Shown here: one piece after another, positions 18,108-27,388 of the stretch
Position numbering within the stretch: position 1 is the stretch's first letter
How the letters are laid out: each line of letters opens with the position of its first letter
Assembly (NCBI GenBank): GCA_910587065.1
Contig: CAJUMA010000003.1
Coordinates: 1 to 64,000 of the forward strand
Origin: an uncultured Bacilli bacterium
Lineage (GTDB): Bacteria; Bacillota_I; Bacilli_A; RF39; UBA660
Length of the DNA stretch: 64,000 bases
Reading direction: 5' to 3'
Translations under genes and position numbers: made by a program
Notes under the pieces: model-generated
What the model was told of the DNA's origin: nothing
Seen by the model: only the letters and a program-made list of their open reading frames with translations
Database searches by the model: none

Positions 18108-19895
18108 ATGAAGAATGTCTTAAAAATAACATTTACAATTTTATTTCTATTAGCAATTTCAGCAAGCCAAGATTTTACAAATTATGAAATTTATCTAAAT
18201 AACAATGATAGTTCTTTACTTGCTCTGAATGTGAGTAAAATTAAAAATCTCGCAATATTTATAGAATTTAGCGATAGTTATTCTTTATCAAGTTCTCATC
18301 TTGATGATGAAGAAAGTGTTAAAAATGCGTATAATTTTTATAATAGTGAAAAAAATATTCCAATGCAGTTTAAAGATGACGCAGGAGAAAGAGTTTTAAG
18401 TGTCCCATCATTTAAAAAGTACTGGGAAAATGAATCATATGGCAAATTACTTATTGATACAGATATATTTCCAAAAGAGAATGGTGTTGTAAAATCATAT
18501 GTTGATAAGCATCCCCTAAATTATTATTTATCATATGATGCATCTTCTAATATACTTGGATATAAAACAGATGATGAAAAACGTGCTCGCGAATATGAAT
18601 TAATTGAAAATGCTTTAGCTTTTTGTAAAAAGCAAATTGAAGATACATATGAAGATGCATCTATATTTGATACAGATAAAGATGGTAAAATAGATGCTAT
18701 TTCTTTCATTGTAGAAGTTCCAGAAGAGACTATACTAATTAGATCTTCAATGTTGTGGGCTCATAAAAGCAGTACGGATTCTGTAAACACAAAATTATTT
18801 GATAAAAGATTATTTTCCTATAACCTATTAAACGCAAAGGATTATAAGCAAAAATATAATTTATTTTCAACATCATCTGGCACGTATGGTACATTAATGC
18901 ATGAATTTGCTCACACTCTTGGCTACCAAGATTTATACACTACAGATCGTTCTAATTCTAAGCCTATTGGATTCTTTGATATAATGGGAAATTATTCGGC
19001 AGCTAATCCGCCTAGTTTTTTAACTTATTTTACAACAGATTTTAATGGCTTTTATTGGCATTCAAAATTAGAAGAGATAAATTCGACAACAAAAAATATT
19101 ACTTTGAGTAAGCCTATGTTTGTAGATCCAAATGAAAAAAGAGCTGTTAAGGTAATTGGAGCAAATAAAGATGAATATTTTATAATTGAATATCACGATA
19201 AGAAAGATACTTACCCCACATCATCTGTTGATGCATCAGGTATAATAGTTTATAGAATAAATGAGAAGACTAACGATATAAGCAAAAAAGTGTACATATT
19301 TAGACCAAATGAAACCGTGTTAGGAGAAGGTTTAGGTGATTTAACGAAAGCGACCTTAAATACTAAAAGACCTAGTTTAGGAACTGATGAAAAAACATCA
19401 GCCTTCAACAATTTAAATATTCATTATTCTGATGGAAGTAATTCAAGAATTATAATTAATGTAATTGTACAAGATTCAGACTCTTTGACTTTTGATGTTA
19501 TATTTCCAAATACTATTGGTGATGGAACAAAAGAAAATCCGTATTTGATTTCTAATGTTGAGGATTACTTATATTATATGAATTCAAGTTTAGCTAAATC
19601 TAATAATTATTTTAAATTGATGAACGATTTAGACTTTTCTAATATCACTAATTATCCATCCATAGATTTTACTGGTTATTTTGATGGAAATGGTAAAAAA
19701 TTAAAAAATATAACGTCAAGTGGGTATGGTGTATTTAATTTTCTTGGAGAGATGAATAAATCAACGGTTGTTGAGAATCTCATAGTTGATTCAATTAATG
19801 TTTTGCCTGGCTCTGGTTCATATTTAGGAGGCCTTGCAAATGTAGCAGAAGATACTGTTATCAAAAATGTCGAGATATTAGGTGGAAAAAATTAA
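18108..19895 (+). CDS. M6-like secreted metalloprotease, N-terminal part (interrupted by frameshift)
   Basis: 595 residues before the break. Signal peptide 1-19. The zinc site is HEFAHTLGYQD (His265, Glu266, His269), the HExxHxxGxxD form of M6/immune-inhibitor-A-like peptidases. An IMGNYS Met-turn-like segment is further on, and a GTKENPYLISNVEDY/GLUG-type repeat region begins near 470. The frame then stops at GGKN inside a GLUG repeat. The continuation lies in the +1 frame from 19882. The switch falls in an A6 tract at 19886-19891; five A would restore one 1,037-residue protein. Either an indel (phase variation, decay or sequence error) or slippage could explain it. Confidence 0.8.
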   Translation: MKNVLKITFTILFLLAISASQDFTNYEIYLNNNDSSLLALNVSKIKNLAIFIEFSDSYSLSSSHLDDEESVKNAYNFYNSEKNIPMQFKDDAGERVLSVPSFKKYWENESYGKLLIDTDIFPKENGVVKSYVDKHPLNYYLSYDASSNILGYKTDDEKRAREYELIENALAFCKKQIEDTYEDASIFDTDKDGKIDAISFIVEVPEETILIRSSMLWAHKSSTDSVNTKLFDKRLFSYNLLNAKDYKQKYNLFSTSSGTYGTLMHEFAHTLGYQDLYTTDRSNSKPIGFFDIMGNYSAANPPSFLTYFTTDFNGFYWHSKLEEINSTTKNITLSKPMFVDPNEKRAVKVIGANKDEYFIIEYHDKKDTYPTSSVDASGIIVYRINEKTNDISKKVYIFRPNETVLGEGLGDLTKATLNTKRPSLGTDEKTSAFNNLNIHYSDGSNSRIIINVIVQDSDSLTFDVIFPNTIGDGTKENPYLISNVEDYLYYMNSSLAKSNNYFKLMNDLDFSNITNYPSIDFTGYFDGNGKKLKNITSSGYGVFNFLGEMNKSTVVENLIVDSINVLPGSGSYLGGLANVAEDTVIKNVEILGGKN

Positions 19896-21219
19896 TAATA
19901 AAAAAGGTTTGTGGTTACAAGAAACAGGTGGATTACTTGGAACTGCATATAGTTCAGTTTCAATTTTTGATTGCAAAGTATCCGCAAGTGTTTCATCAAC
20001 AACTGGAGTTGGTGGTTTGATTGGTCTAAACCAAAATATCTCCATAAAAAACTCATTATTTAGTGGTCTAGTTTCAGGAGATAGTAATGTAGGTATGGTT
20101 ATTGGATCACAATCAATAAGTGAAGGAGTTTATAATATACCTGATAATGTGTATTATGAATACAAAAATAGTGAACAGAAAAAATATCAGGCAGTTGGGG
20201 GAATACATCATCTTCACAATTTGGATATACTAGGTGAAAAAAACCTTTCTATTGGTTTGTCTGAAATAGTTAGTATAAAGTCAATTGATTTAGAAACAAG
20301 AGAAATAACTCTTAAAAAAGGTGAATCTAAAACTTTGAAAGCTAAAGTATTGCCTGATAATACAACTATGGATAAAAATCTTACATGGAAAATTGAAAAA
20401 GAAGAAATTGCAAGTGTTCAAAATGGTGTAATTGTTGGTAAAAAAGCTGGTAGAACAAGTGTAACAGTATCTTCAGTAAATGGCATAACTGAAAAAATCA
20501 CACTTGTTGTAAATGAACCAATTATTCCAATTGAAAAAATAAGTTTTAACGTAGATAATATAGAATTATATGAAGGAGAAAACTACTCACTTAATGTTAG
20601 TATATTTCCAACAAATACTACAATGGATAAAAAGATAACTTGGATATCTTCTAATACAAGTGTAGCAACCGTTAATAACGGCGTTATTAAAACTCTAAAA
20701 CAAGGAGTGTCAACAATAACTGCTACATCTATTAATGGGTGTGTTGCAAGTATTAATATAATAGTAAAAAAACAAACTGAAAATATTTCAGAATCTGAAA
20801 TATTAAAAAGTCTTGGTGTAGAAAAAAAGAATGGTTTCGTATTTGGTTTTTCTCCACATACTGACATATCAAAAATAAGGTCTAAAATATTATCATTTAG
20901 TGGTGTTCAGTTAAAATACTTTAATAAAAATAACACAAGTATAAATTCGGGAATTTTAACCACTGGTATGAAGTATGGAATTATAATAGATAAAGATTCT
21001 TATGACTATACCATTATAATAAGAGGAGATGTTGACAAAGATGGGGAAATATATCCAACAGACTATGTAAAAATAAGAAATTATATTATGGGCAAAACTA
21101 ACTTAGATGCCGAGGCTATGTTAGCAGCTGATGTCGATGGTGATGGAGAAATATTTGCAACGGATTATGTGAGAATAAGAAATCATATAATGGGAAATGG
21201 AAATATCATACAAAAATAA
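19882..21219 (+). CDS. continuation of the M6-like protease: GLUG, two Big2 domains, dockerin
   Basis: The frame continues the GLUG repeats (TGGLLGTAYSS, GVGGLIGLNQN). Two Ig-like Big2 domains follow (about residues 130-215 and 220-300 of this part, each with NTTMDK..LTW and a TVTS/TITATS strand). The C-terminus is a type I dockerin: two Ca-loop repeats DVDKDGEIYPTDYVKIRNYI and DVDGDGEIFATDYVRIRNHI. The GTG at 19882 is not preceded by a ribosome site, so independent translation is unlikely. The dockerin suggests attachment to a cohesin, for which the window offers a candidate at 9137. Confidence 0.8.
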   Translation: MEKINNKKGLWLQETGGLLGTAYSSVSIFDCKVSASVSSTTGVGGLIGLNQNISIKNSLFSGLVSGDSNVGMVIGSQSISEGVYNIPDNVYYEYKNSEQKKYQAVGGIHHLHNLDILGEKNLSIGLSEIVSIKSIDLETREITLKKGESKTLKAKVLPDNTTMDKNLTWKIEKEEIASVQNGVIVGKKAGRTSVTVSSVNGITEKITLVVNEPIIPIEKISFNVDNIELYEGENYSLNVSIFPTNTTMDKKITWISSNTSVATVNNGVIKTLKQGVSTITATSINGCVASINIIVKKQTENISESEILKSLGVEKKNGFVFGFSPHTDISKIRSKILSFSGVQLKYFNKNNTSINSGILTTGMKYGIIIDKDSYDYTIIIRGDVDKDGEIYPTDYVKIRNYIMGKTNLDAEAMLAADVDGDGEIFATDYVRIRNHIMGNGNIIQK

Positions 21220-21266
21220 AAGGGTATTTAAAATGCTGTTTAAATCGTTGTAGGAGATGGTAAAAA

Positions 21267-21964
21267 ATGGATAATGAATTAATAAACAACAATTGTATAG
21301 TAATAGATGAAAAAGGGTTAGGAAATTTATATGTCGAATTGGGCAGTGGAAGAGAAGGAATTGTTTATAAGTACAATGACAACTTAGCAATCAAAATATC
21401 TTAAAAAAGAAGAAATAGATTTTTCTAATATAATTGAGAGAATAAAATATTTAGTAACTATAAAACCAAAAGTGAAAAATGTTATATTCCCTGCACAAAT
21501 AGTTATTAATACCAAAGATGAGATAATAGGATACTCAATGAAGTTGATTGAATTTAATAAATATAAATCTTTTTTTAATTTGATTGAATGTAAAAACAAT
21601 GATGAGTTTATTGAATATTTTAAGCAAGCGCAAGAAACAATGAAAGAACTGCATAAAAATAATATCTTTATTGGTGATTTTAATCCAAATAATATCATGA
21701 TTGATAAAGATAATACCCCCTTATTTATAGATACAGTTAATTATGCAATTTCAAAATATGGATTTTTACATGAATCCTATAATTCACTTATTTATGAGAA
21801 GATATTTAAAGTTAAGTAACTCATCTAAAAGTATTTTAAATAAAATTTTTTCTTCTTCAAGTAATAAAGATTATCTCGATGAGGTATTTGATGACTTCAA
21901 AAAGAAAGAACATTTAAAATATGATAACAAATTTGGAAAAATAATTCACAGAATATTTAAGTAA
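21267..21964 (+). pseudogene. protein-kinase-like pseudogene with two frameshifts
   Basis: ATG 21267 with a GGAGATGG ribosome site opens a frame with a Gly-rich loop (LGSGREGIVYKY) and a VAIK-like strand (LAIKIS), then hits TAA at 21402. The next frame carries the rest: KKEEIDFSNI.., then HKNNIFIGDFNPNNIMI (a catalytic-loop GDxNPxN motif) and LFIDTVNY (DFG position). It stops after IFKVK at 21819. A third frame continues the helical tail to 21964. Removing one T near 21401 and one near 21808 would give one protein of about 230 residues. No intact copy is seen here. Confidence 0.75.
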
Positions 21965-22022
21965 ATATAAAATATATGACTTTTATTTGCCATTAAGGCA
22001 AAAGTTATATGCTTAAACTATG

Positions 22023-22122
22023 GCGCAACTAAAAAATGCTCTAATTATGGAAAATTATAATTCCCATATATTTTCGGAAAATACTAATTGCGAAATCCTG
22101 AATGTTGCGCTTGCAATTAGTA
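22023..22122 (+). promoter_or_regulatory. structured leader before the 180-residue gene
   Basis: GCGCAAC (22023-22029) is complementary to GTTGCGC (22104-22110). TACTAATTGC (22082-22091) is complementary to GCAATTAGTA (22113-22122). The two helices interleave, so they would form a pseudoknot or two mutually exclusive folds. No T-run follows, so it is not a simple terminator. It sits 48 bp before the next start codon. The rest of 21965-22169 shows nothing else. Confidence 0.4.
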
Positions 22123-22169
22123 TAATTGTTATATGAACTTACAAAAATTAGCTACTAGGAGGATTTATA

Positions 22170-22712
22170 GTGAAAATTCAAATATCAATTGATGAATCAA
22201 AATTTAATCAAGCAAGAAAATGGTTAGAATATATTCCAGATGGTTGGCATCTTGATGCGCTTACAGAGAAGAGGGCTGGAGATTTAACTAGTTATGAGCT
22301 TCAAATTCTGCTCCAAATAAAAAAAGATACAGATCTTTTAAGAAACTTAGAACATCTTTTGTCATTTTGGAGAGAAACATATTATGTTTGTCCAAAAATG
22401 GCTGAGCAAATAGATGAAATTTATGCTTATGTAGATTCCAAGGCTTTTACTATTAAAATTACACCAGAGGAAAGAGAATATGTAGATATGCTTTTATTAG
22501 AACTAGACTTTGATAATGCTTCTACAATGGATTTAGCTTATAAAGCAATAGATAACATTGGAAATGAATTTCTTCGTTGGTATGCAGAAGATAAGATGCG
22601 TGAGGCACAGGCTTTACACGCTGCAGATAAATCTAGATTAAATGCAGGATTTATTACTAGAAGAAAGAAACAACATAGTGTAACTCCACGAGTTCCTAAT
22701 AGAATAAAATAA
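22170..22712 (+). CDS. uncharacterised 180-residue soluble protein
   Basis: GTG start with an excellent AGGAGG ribosome site. Helical, mixed charge, with Trp-rich N-terminal part (KWLEYIPDGWHLD) and a basic C-terminus (TRRKKQHSVTPRVPNRIK). No signal peptide. I do not recognise the family. It appears intact, in contrast to several neighbours. Confidence 0.65.
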   Translation: MKIQISIDESKFNQARKWLEYIPDGWHLDALTEKRAGDLTSYELQILLQIKKDTDLLRNLEHLLSFWRETYYVCPKMAEQIDEIYAYVDSKAFTIKITPEEREYVDMLLLELDFDNASTMDLAYKAIDNIGNEFLRWYAEDKMREAQALHAADKSRLNAGFITRRKKQHSVTPRVPNRIK

Positions 22713-22807
22713 ACATTGCAGTTCCGGGATATTACCTATTTGTGATATTGTTTGATAGAAGAGAGAATCTGAAATAAGATATTTGTATACTAAATTATTT
22801 ATACCTA

Positions 22808-22836
22808 TTTAATAACAATCATTGTTAGTGTATAAT
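22808..22836 (+). promoter_or_regulatory. promoter with operator-like palindrome before the XRE regulator
   Basis: TTTAAT (22808-22813), 17 bp spacer, TATAAT (22831-22836). The perfect inverted repeat TAACAA-TCA-TTGTTA (22813-22827) occupies the spacer between the -35 and -10 boxes. This is the usual place for an autorepressor operator of an HTH regulator; a second half-like AATCATTGGTGAC lies further downstream. Confidence 0.5.
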
Positions 22837-22855
22837 AATCATTGGTGACAGAACT

Positions 22856-23965
22856 ATGGATGATAAAAAAGTTGGAGTGTTTATAAAAGAACTACGAGAG
22901 GGAAAAAGTTTGAGTCAACAACAGTTGGCAGATGAACTTTTTGTCTCAAGAACATTAGTTACTAAATGGGAAAGTGGGAAAATATCATTAACTTCGACAA
23001 ATTTGAAAAGTTTATGTAATTTTTTCAATGTTTCTTCTGACGAAATGTTAGTTGGAACACGAAAAAGTAAAGATAATATTGATCAAATTGAAAATGCAAA
23101 ATATAAATTATACGACCAAAACAATTTGTTAAAGAAAAAAGTAAAAGTTTGCTTTTTCTTTATAATCTCACTTATATTTTTATTTTTTACTTACTTTTTT
23201 ATAACTTTTTATAGTTCTGTGAACATTTATACTATTACTGCGGATGATTGTCATAATATTACTATAAAGAATGGATTATTAATAAAAACCAGAGATAAAA
23301 TATATTTAAGACTAGAACCTGAAATATTAAATGATAAAATAAAAGTCCAATCAGCCCAATTATATTATCAATTAAATGGAGAACAAACTGATATTTTAAA
23401 ATTAAACGATATTTCAACAATTTCTATAAATGACTTTTATGAGGAACAGGAATATTTTGAATTTAGCAAGTTTAATTCTTTAAAAGACAATTTATATATA
23501 AATGTTATATACAATAACGATTCAGAGGAAAATATAAAATTAAAACTAAAGAAGGACTATGTTAATTCTAAATTATTTTTTATAAAATATAAAATAAAAA
23601 ATACAAATGAGATAGCAAAAGAAAAAACAGAAGACAAAAATATTTTTGAGAACATTATTCAAAATAATTCTGAGAAATCTTTCTTGGTTAGTTATAACAA
23701 AAAAGAATATGATATTCATGTTTTTGATACACAAATCTACATGGTATATAATTTAAATGAAAAAAAAGAAAAACTTATTTATGATAATTTTGATAGCGTT
23801 TATTTCAATAAAGAAAGTTCTAACAAACTCGTCTACTCTTACAGCATTAATGATAATAATTGTATTGTTGGAAGCTGTGATGATTATGAAGTAGAATATA
23901 AAAAGTTTTTAGAAATTTTATATTTTAATAGCGTATGTGATTATAAATCACTACCTTATCTTTAA
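22856..23965 (+). CDS. membrane-tethered XRE-family transcriptional regulator
   Basis: 369 residues. N-terminal HTH_3 domain (about 5-65: IKELREGKSLSQQQLADELF, then SRTLVTKWESGK). A linker and one membrane helix (about 98-121) follow, then a large extracytoplasmic domain of 240 residues. This layout suggests a sensor whose outer domain signals to the DNA-binding domain directly. It precedes a secreted protein and a secreted protease, which are likely targets. The palindrome in its promoter suggests autoregulation. The outer domain is not recognised. Confidence 0.8.
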   Translation: MDDKKVGVFIKELREGKSLSQQQLADELFVSRTLVTKWESGKISLTSTNLKSLCNFFNVSSDEMLVGTRKSKDNIDQIENAKYKLYDQNNLLKKKVKVCFFFIISLIFLFFTYFFITFYSSVNIYTITADDCHNITIKNGLLIKTRDKIYLRLEPEILNDKIKVQSAQLYYQLNGEQTDILKLNDISTISINDFYEEQEYFEFSKFNSLKDNLYINVIYNNDSEENIKLKLKKDYVNSKLFFIKYKIKNTNEIAKEKTEDKNIFENIIQNNSEKSFLVSYNKKEYDIHVFDTQIYMVYNLNEKKEKLIYDNFDSVYFNKESSNKLVYSYSINDNNCIVGSCDDYEVEYKKFLEILYFNSVCDYKSLPYL

Positions 23966-24006
23966 ATTTCTATGATAAATTAAAATTACAGAAAGGAGGT
24001 TAAGCT

Positions 24007-24728
24007 ATGAAATATATGTTGCTATTTTGTTTGCTAACTACTTCTTTACTTGTAGGAGATGTAAGTGCTGCAGAATCAAATTTTTATACCAATAAAAATG
24101 GAGTAAGTTTTACAGAAAAGGAATACAAATTCATATCTGATTTTTACTTTGATGGTTACCAAGATTATATGACTTATAATGATTATGAAAAGTTCCTAGC
24201 ATCAAATATTATGAAAGGAGAAATCAAAACGATAACTTTAGACGATTATTCAAATTCAAGAAGTCTAGAATATGAAACAAAAATGAAACAATTAAAACTG
24301 TCATCTTCATGTGCTGACGATTGCTTTGTTGTTACAACATTAATTTGGAAAGTCATACCAGCTGTAAAAAGTTATGATCTCATAGGAGCATATTTTGATA
24401 ATACACGCTCGTAGAGGGTCCAAGTACATATATGCTGGCTGGTAATAATTATGTTTCACCATCATATACTATCTACCATTCCAATGGTATCTCTGCTTCT
24501 ATAAAACTGCCTAATACAAAAGATAGTATGAAGGCTGTTCAACAATTTACAGTAAAAAGGAGTGGAAGTATAAACGTAAGTTACCAACACGCAAGAAAAA
24601 GTATATCTCTTGCCAATAGTAAGAAATATAAATTATCACGTAGCGGATATGGTAGAGTATTTGATTTTGATGAGTCAATATCAAATTATTATGATGCCAT
24701 GGATGGCATAACATTGAATTTAACATAA
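24007..24728 (+). pseudogene. secreted protein gene split by a frameshift
   Basis: AGAAAGGAGG precedes the ATG. Signal peptide about 1-22 (ending VSAA), then a polar region with a CADDC pair, ending AYFDNTRS at TAG 24412-24414. The next frame, read from just upstream, continues VEGPSTYMLAGNNYVSPSY to TLNLT at 24728. Adding one G after TCG (24409-24411) would join both into a protein of about 240 residues. The protease gene follows after 22 bp. No family recognised; it could be a substrate, inhibitor or partner of the protease. Decay and sequence error cannot be separated here. Confidence 0.65.
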
Positions 24729-24750
24729 AAATTATAGAAGGGATAAAGTT

Positions 24751-26001
24751 ATGAAAAAGAAAATACTTAAAGTATTGGGGGTTGCAACATTTGCCTTTTT
24801 ATCACTATTGATTGAGGCTAATGCTTCTACTATTAAATATAATAGTGGATTTGACACTTTAAAAGAATCTTTAATTGATGCATATGGAGTAAATTACGAG
24901 GAGGAACTAAAAAACAACAAAAAACAGTATGAAGTAGCTGTAAAAATTGATGAATTATTTAAAAGTGAGTATGGAGAAAACTATCCTTCATATTTTGGAG
25001 GATTATACATAAGTGATGATTCTAAGAACTTAATTGTTCAAATAATAGAAAAGAATATACCAGATGAATCAAGCGTAGATTATAAGATTTATAAAGAAAT
25101 AATTTCAATGGATGAAGCAATTATTGTAGAAAAAGTAAAAAATTCATATAAAAACTTAGCAACTGTAAAAGAATTAATTGAAAAGAATAGTAATAACAGC
25201 ATTAACAATAATATTGCATCTTCATATATCGATGTAAAGAACAATAATATTGTTGTTGAACTTCTTGACAATAGCATAGCTAAACAAAAAGCAGTCACTA
25301 ATGAGATAATAAAAGACAGAAATGAATTAAATGTGAAAAATGAAAGTAATATGTATTCTGATTTAATATCATTTAAATTAGGAACAATGAAACAAACAAC
25401 TGCAGTTAGTGACTTAAAGCCTGGTCAAAAAATAGCTATAACTTCAACTAAGTCATGCTCTATGGGCTTTAGAATGATGTATAATGGAAAAAGAGGTTAT
25501 TTGACTGCTGGACATTGTGCTTATTGGGAAGGATTAAACTCCTCAATAACAACCGGAATAATAAGACTGATTCAATATAAAAACAACCAAAACTATGATT
25601 ATGCCTTTATTGAATCTAATAATTTATATAATCCTGTAAATAGATTAGCATATGGCAAAGATAATATGTCAATTTATCAAATGGATTTAACAGTTAACAA
25701 TAATTCTACCCCAATAATAGTATCAGGAATGGCCATATCAAAAGTTGGTTATACAACAAAATATACATCAGGAAAAATAAAGAATTTAAATGTATCAGCA
25801 AATTATAGCGGTACAACCATTAACGGATTGATAAGTTCAGATTTTAAAGCTGATAGTGGAGATAGTGGCGGTGCAGTGTTTGCCCCAACTTCAAATTATA
25901 CAGCCACACCTATTGGAATATTAAGCGGTCGCTCAAAGGATTATTCATCAACATATTTTACTAGCATAACATCTTTACCAAGCTCATTAACTAGATATTA
26001 A
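24751..26001 (+). CDS. secreted trypsin-like serine protease (S1 family)
   Basis: 416 residues with signal peptide (about 1-25), a pro-region of about 190 residues and a chymotrypsin-fold domain. The catalytic triad is visible: His255 in LTAGHCA, Asp283 in YDYAFIE and Ser372 in SGDSGGAVF. The GDSGG motif and the helical pro-region resemble streptogrisin/alpha-lytic-type enzymes, which need the pro-region to fold. CSMGF and AGHC supply a likely disulfide. AGAAGGGA precedes the ATG. It appears intact and is probably in one operon with the upstream secreted protein and the membrane protein downstream. Confidence 0.88.
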   Translation: MKKKILKVLGVATFAFLSLLIEANASTIKYNSGFDTLKESLIDAYGVNYEEELKNNKKQYEVAVKIDELFKSEYGENYPSYFGGLYISDDSKNLIVQIIEKNIPDESSVDYKIYKEIISMDEAIIVEKVKNSYKNLATVKELIEKNSNNSINNNIASSYIDVKNNNIVVELLDNSIAKQKAVTNEIIKDRNELNVKNESNMYSDLISFKLGTMKQTTAVSDLKPGQKIAITSTKSCSMGFRMMYNGKRGYLTAGHCAYWEGLNSSITTGIIRLIQYKNNQNYDYAFIESNNLYNPVNRLAYGKDNMSIYQMDLTVNNNSTPIIVSGMAISKVGYTTKYTSGKIKNLNVSANYSGTTINGLISSDFKADSGDSGGAVFAPTSNYTATPIGILSGRSKDYSSTYFTSITSLPSSLTRY

Positions 26002-26010
26002 ACATATCAT

Positions 26011-26478
26011 ATGAGTGAAAATACCACAACTATGAATAAAAAAATAATTTTTATAACTGCATTAATCTTTATGCTAGTTTCGTTATTGATTTTTAAAAAT
26101 GTAAATTACTCAACAAATGAATTTAAAACTTTAGAACAACTAAAAAAAGATAATATAGATACAAAGAAAATATATATTTGTGAAGATTTTACAGATACTA
26201 ACCACACTTGTAGAGGAGAAAAACTATTAAAAGTTATTGATGACATAACAATTGTAAGAAAAATAGTTGAACTAACAAATTCTTTTGAAGAATATAAGGG
26301 TGATGTATTATTAAACTATAAAGAAAAATATTCTTTATATTTTGTTGACGAAAACAATAAAATTATAAACGTGGCAGATTTTGGATTACAATATATACTG
26401 AAGACAAAAAATAAAGAGTTTTATTTAAATTTTGAGAAAAGCGAAGAATTATTCAAACTTATTGACCTAAATGTTTAA
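26011..26478 (+). CDS. small single-pass membrane protein
   Basis: 155 residues from ATG 26011, or 148 from ATG 26032, which puts the signal-anchor (KKIIFITALIFMLVSLLIF) directly at the N-terminus. The outer part has a Cys pair (ICEDF..HTCRGE). The gene begins 9 bp after the protease stop, with no clear ribosome site. Possibly an immunity or regulatory partner of the protease; unproven. Confidence 0.55.
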   Translation: MSENTTTMNKKIIFITALIFMLVSLLIFKNVNYSTNEFKTLEQLKKDNIDTKKIYICEDFTDTNHTCRGEKLLKVIDDITIVRKIVELTNSFEEYKGDVLLNYKEKYSLYFVDENNKIINVADFGLQYILKTKNKEFYLNFEKSEELFKLIDLNV

Positions 26479-26537
26479 TCCTTGTTATTGAACTTATACA
26501 ACTTTATTTGATCTTATTCTAGATTGGAGTGTTATTT

Positions 26538-26797
26538 TTGAAGAAAATTAATGATTTTTATACCGATTATGGAGAAGTAAAATGTAATTTAAAGTCAGTA
26601 ATGGATAATAAAAATATCTCCATTAATCAATTAAGTAGATTGACAGCGTAAAATATGATATAGTAAAAAAATATTATGTTGGATTAAATTATGGATTAAC
26701 GATGGATATAATCGCTAAATTTTGCTATTCATTAGAATGTGACATAAAAGATATTATTACTTACAATACTAGTAAAAAGGAATTAAAAGGCTTATGA
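26538..26797 (+). pseudogene. XRE-type HTH protein with frameshift
   Basis: TTG 26538 has TTGGAGTG upstream. The frame gives KCNLKSVMDNKNISINQLSRLT and stops at TAA 26650. The neighbouring frame continues VKYDIVKKYYVGLNYGLTMD.. to a stop at 26797. One missing G near 26649 would restore a small Cro/C1-type HTH protein of about 86 residues. The stop overlaps the start of the next gene (ATGA). Confidence 0.55.
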
Positions 26798-27057
26798 CAA
26801 ATAATATTGAATACGTTCTTCAAAATGACTTTAGAAACAATATTTTATATTTGTATGATTTTTACATTGCCGCAAAATGTAAGAATATAAAACATGTTGC
26901 TCTTTTAAATAAGACAAGCTATACAACAATTAGTAGGAGCATAAGGAACTTAGAATCGAAATGTTCTTTAAGACTAATTATTCCAAATAATAGAGGAATA
27001 GAGTTAACTAATGATGGAATTAAATTATATAAAAACCTAGTTAAAAAGTTTAACTAG
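26794..27057 (+). CDS. stand-alone LysR-type HTH protein (no effector domain)
   Basis: 87 residues. The winged-HTH part of a LysR regulator is recognisable (FYIAAKCKNIKHVALLNKTS, then TISRSIRNLESK, RGIELTNDG). It ends after the wing, with no periplasmic-binding-like effector domain. A strong terminator directly overlaps its stop, so it is not simply the cut end of a longer gene. Its ATG overlaps the stop of the HTH pseudogene. Compare the full-length LysR at 30941. Confidence 0.6.
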   Translation: MTNNIEYVLQNDFRNNILYLYDFYIAAKCKNIKHVALLNKTSYTTISRSIRNLESKCSLRLIIPNNRGIELTNDGIKLYKNLVKKFN

Positions 27058-27066
27058 GTTTTTTTC
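27034..27066 (+). terminator. strong intrinsic terminator
   Basis: AACCTAGTTAAA (27034-27045) pairs with TTTAACTAGGTT (27049-27060), then a T run. It includes the stop codon of the HTH gene. Confidence 0.85.
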
Positions 27067-27171
27067 GTAGAATATATGATATAATCAAGTTGCAGATGTG
27101 CGAAATAGCACATCAAAAAGTTGCGTTATAAATCTAGTTGTACATAGCATAATAAGTTTGAGGTGACTATA

Positions 27172-27388
27172 TTGAATATTTACGATTTAAAAGTGTTAAA
27201 GGATAAGTCAAAATCATATTATAAAAATTGTGAGAAAGAATTATTAGAAAACATAGAAGACTCAGTAATTTACGAATATGTTTTGTGAATGTGCTAAAAA
27301 TAATAATATCAAAGATTATGAAAAGTGAACAATTCCTTGTAAAATAGGGGATAAAATGGTATTATTTTATATTGAAAAGAGTTACTAA
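27172..27388 (+). pseudogene. decayed small gene (frameshift plus in-frame UGA)
   Basis: TTG 27172 follows GAGGTGA. It reads NIYDLKVLKDKSKSYYKN.. to VL, stopping at TGA. The neighbouring frame continues FCECAKNNNIKDYEK, meets a further TGA, then IPCKIGDKMVLFYIEKSY to TAA 27388. Two separate lesions argue for real decay and not one sequence error. The preceding 27067-27171 holds a GATGTGC / GCACATC hairpin. Confidence 0.45.
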
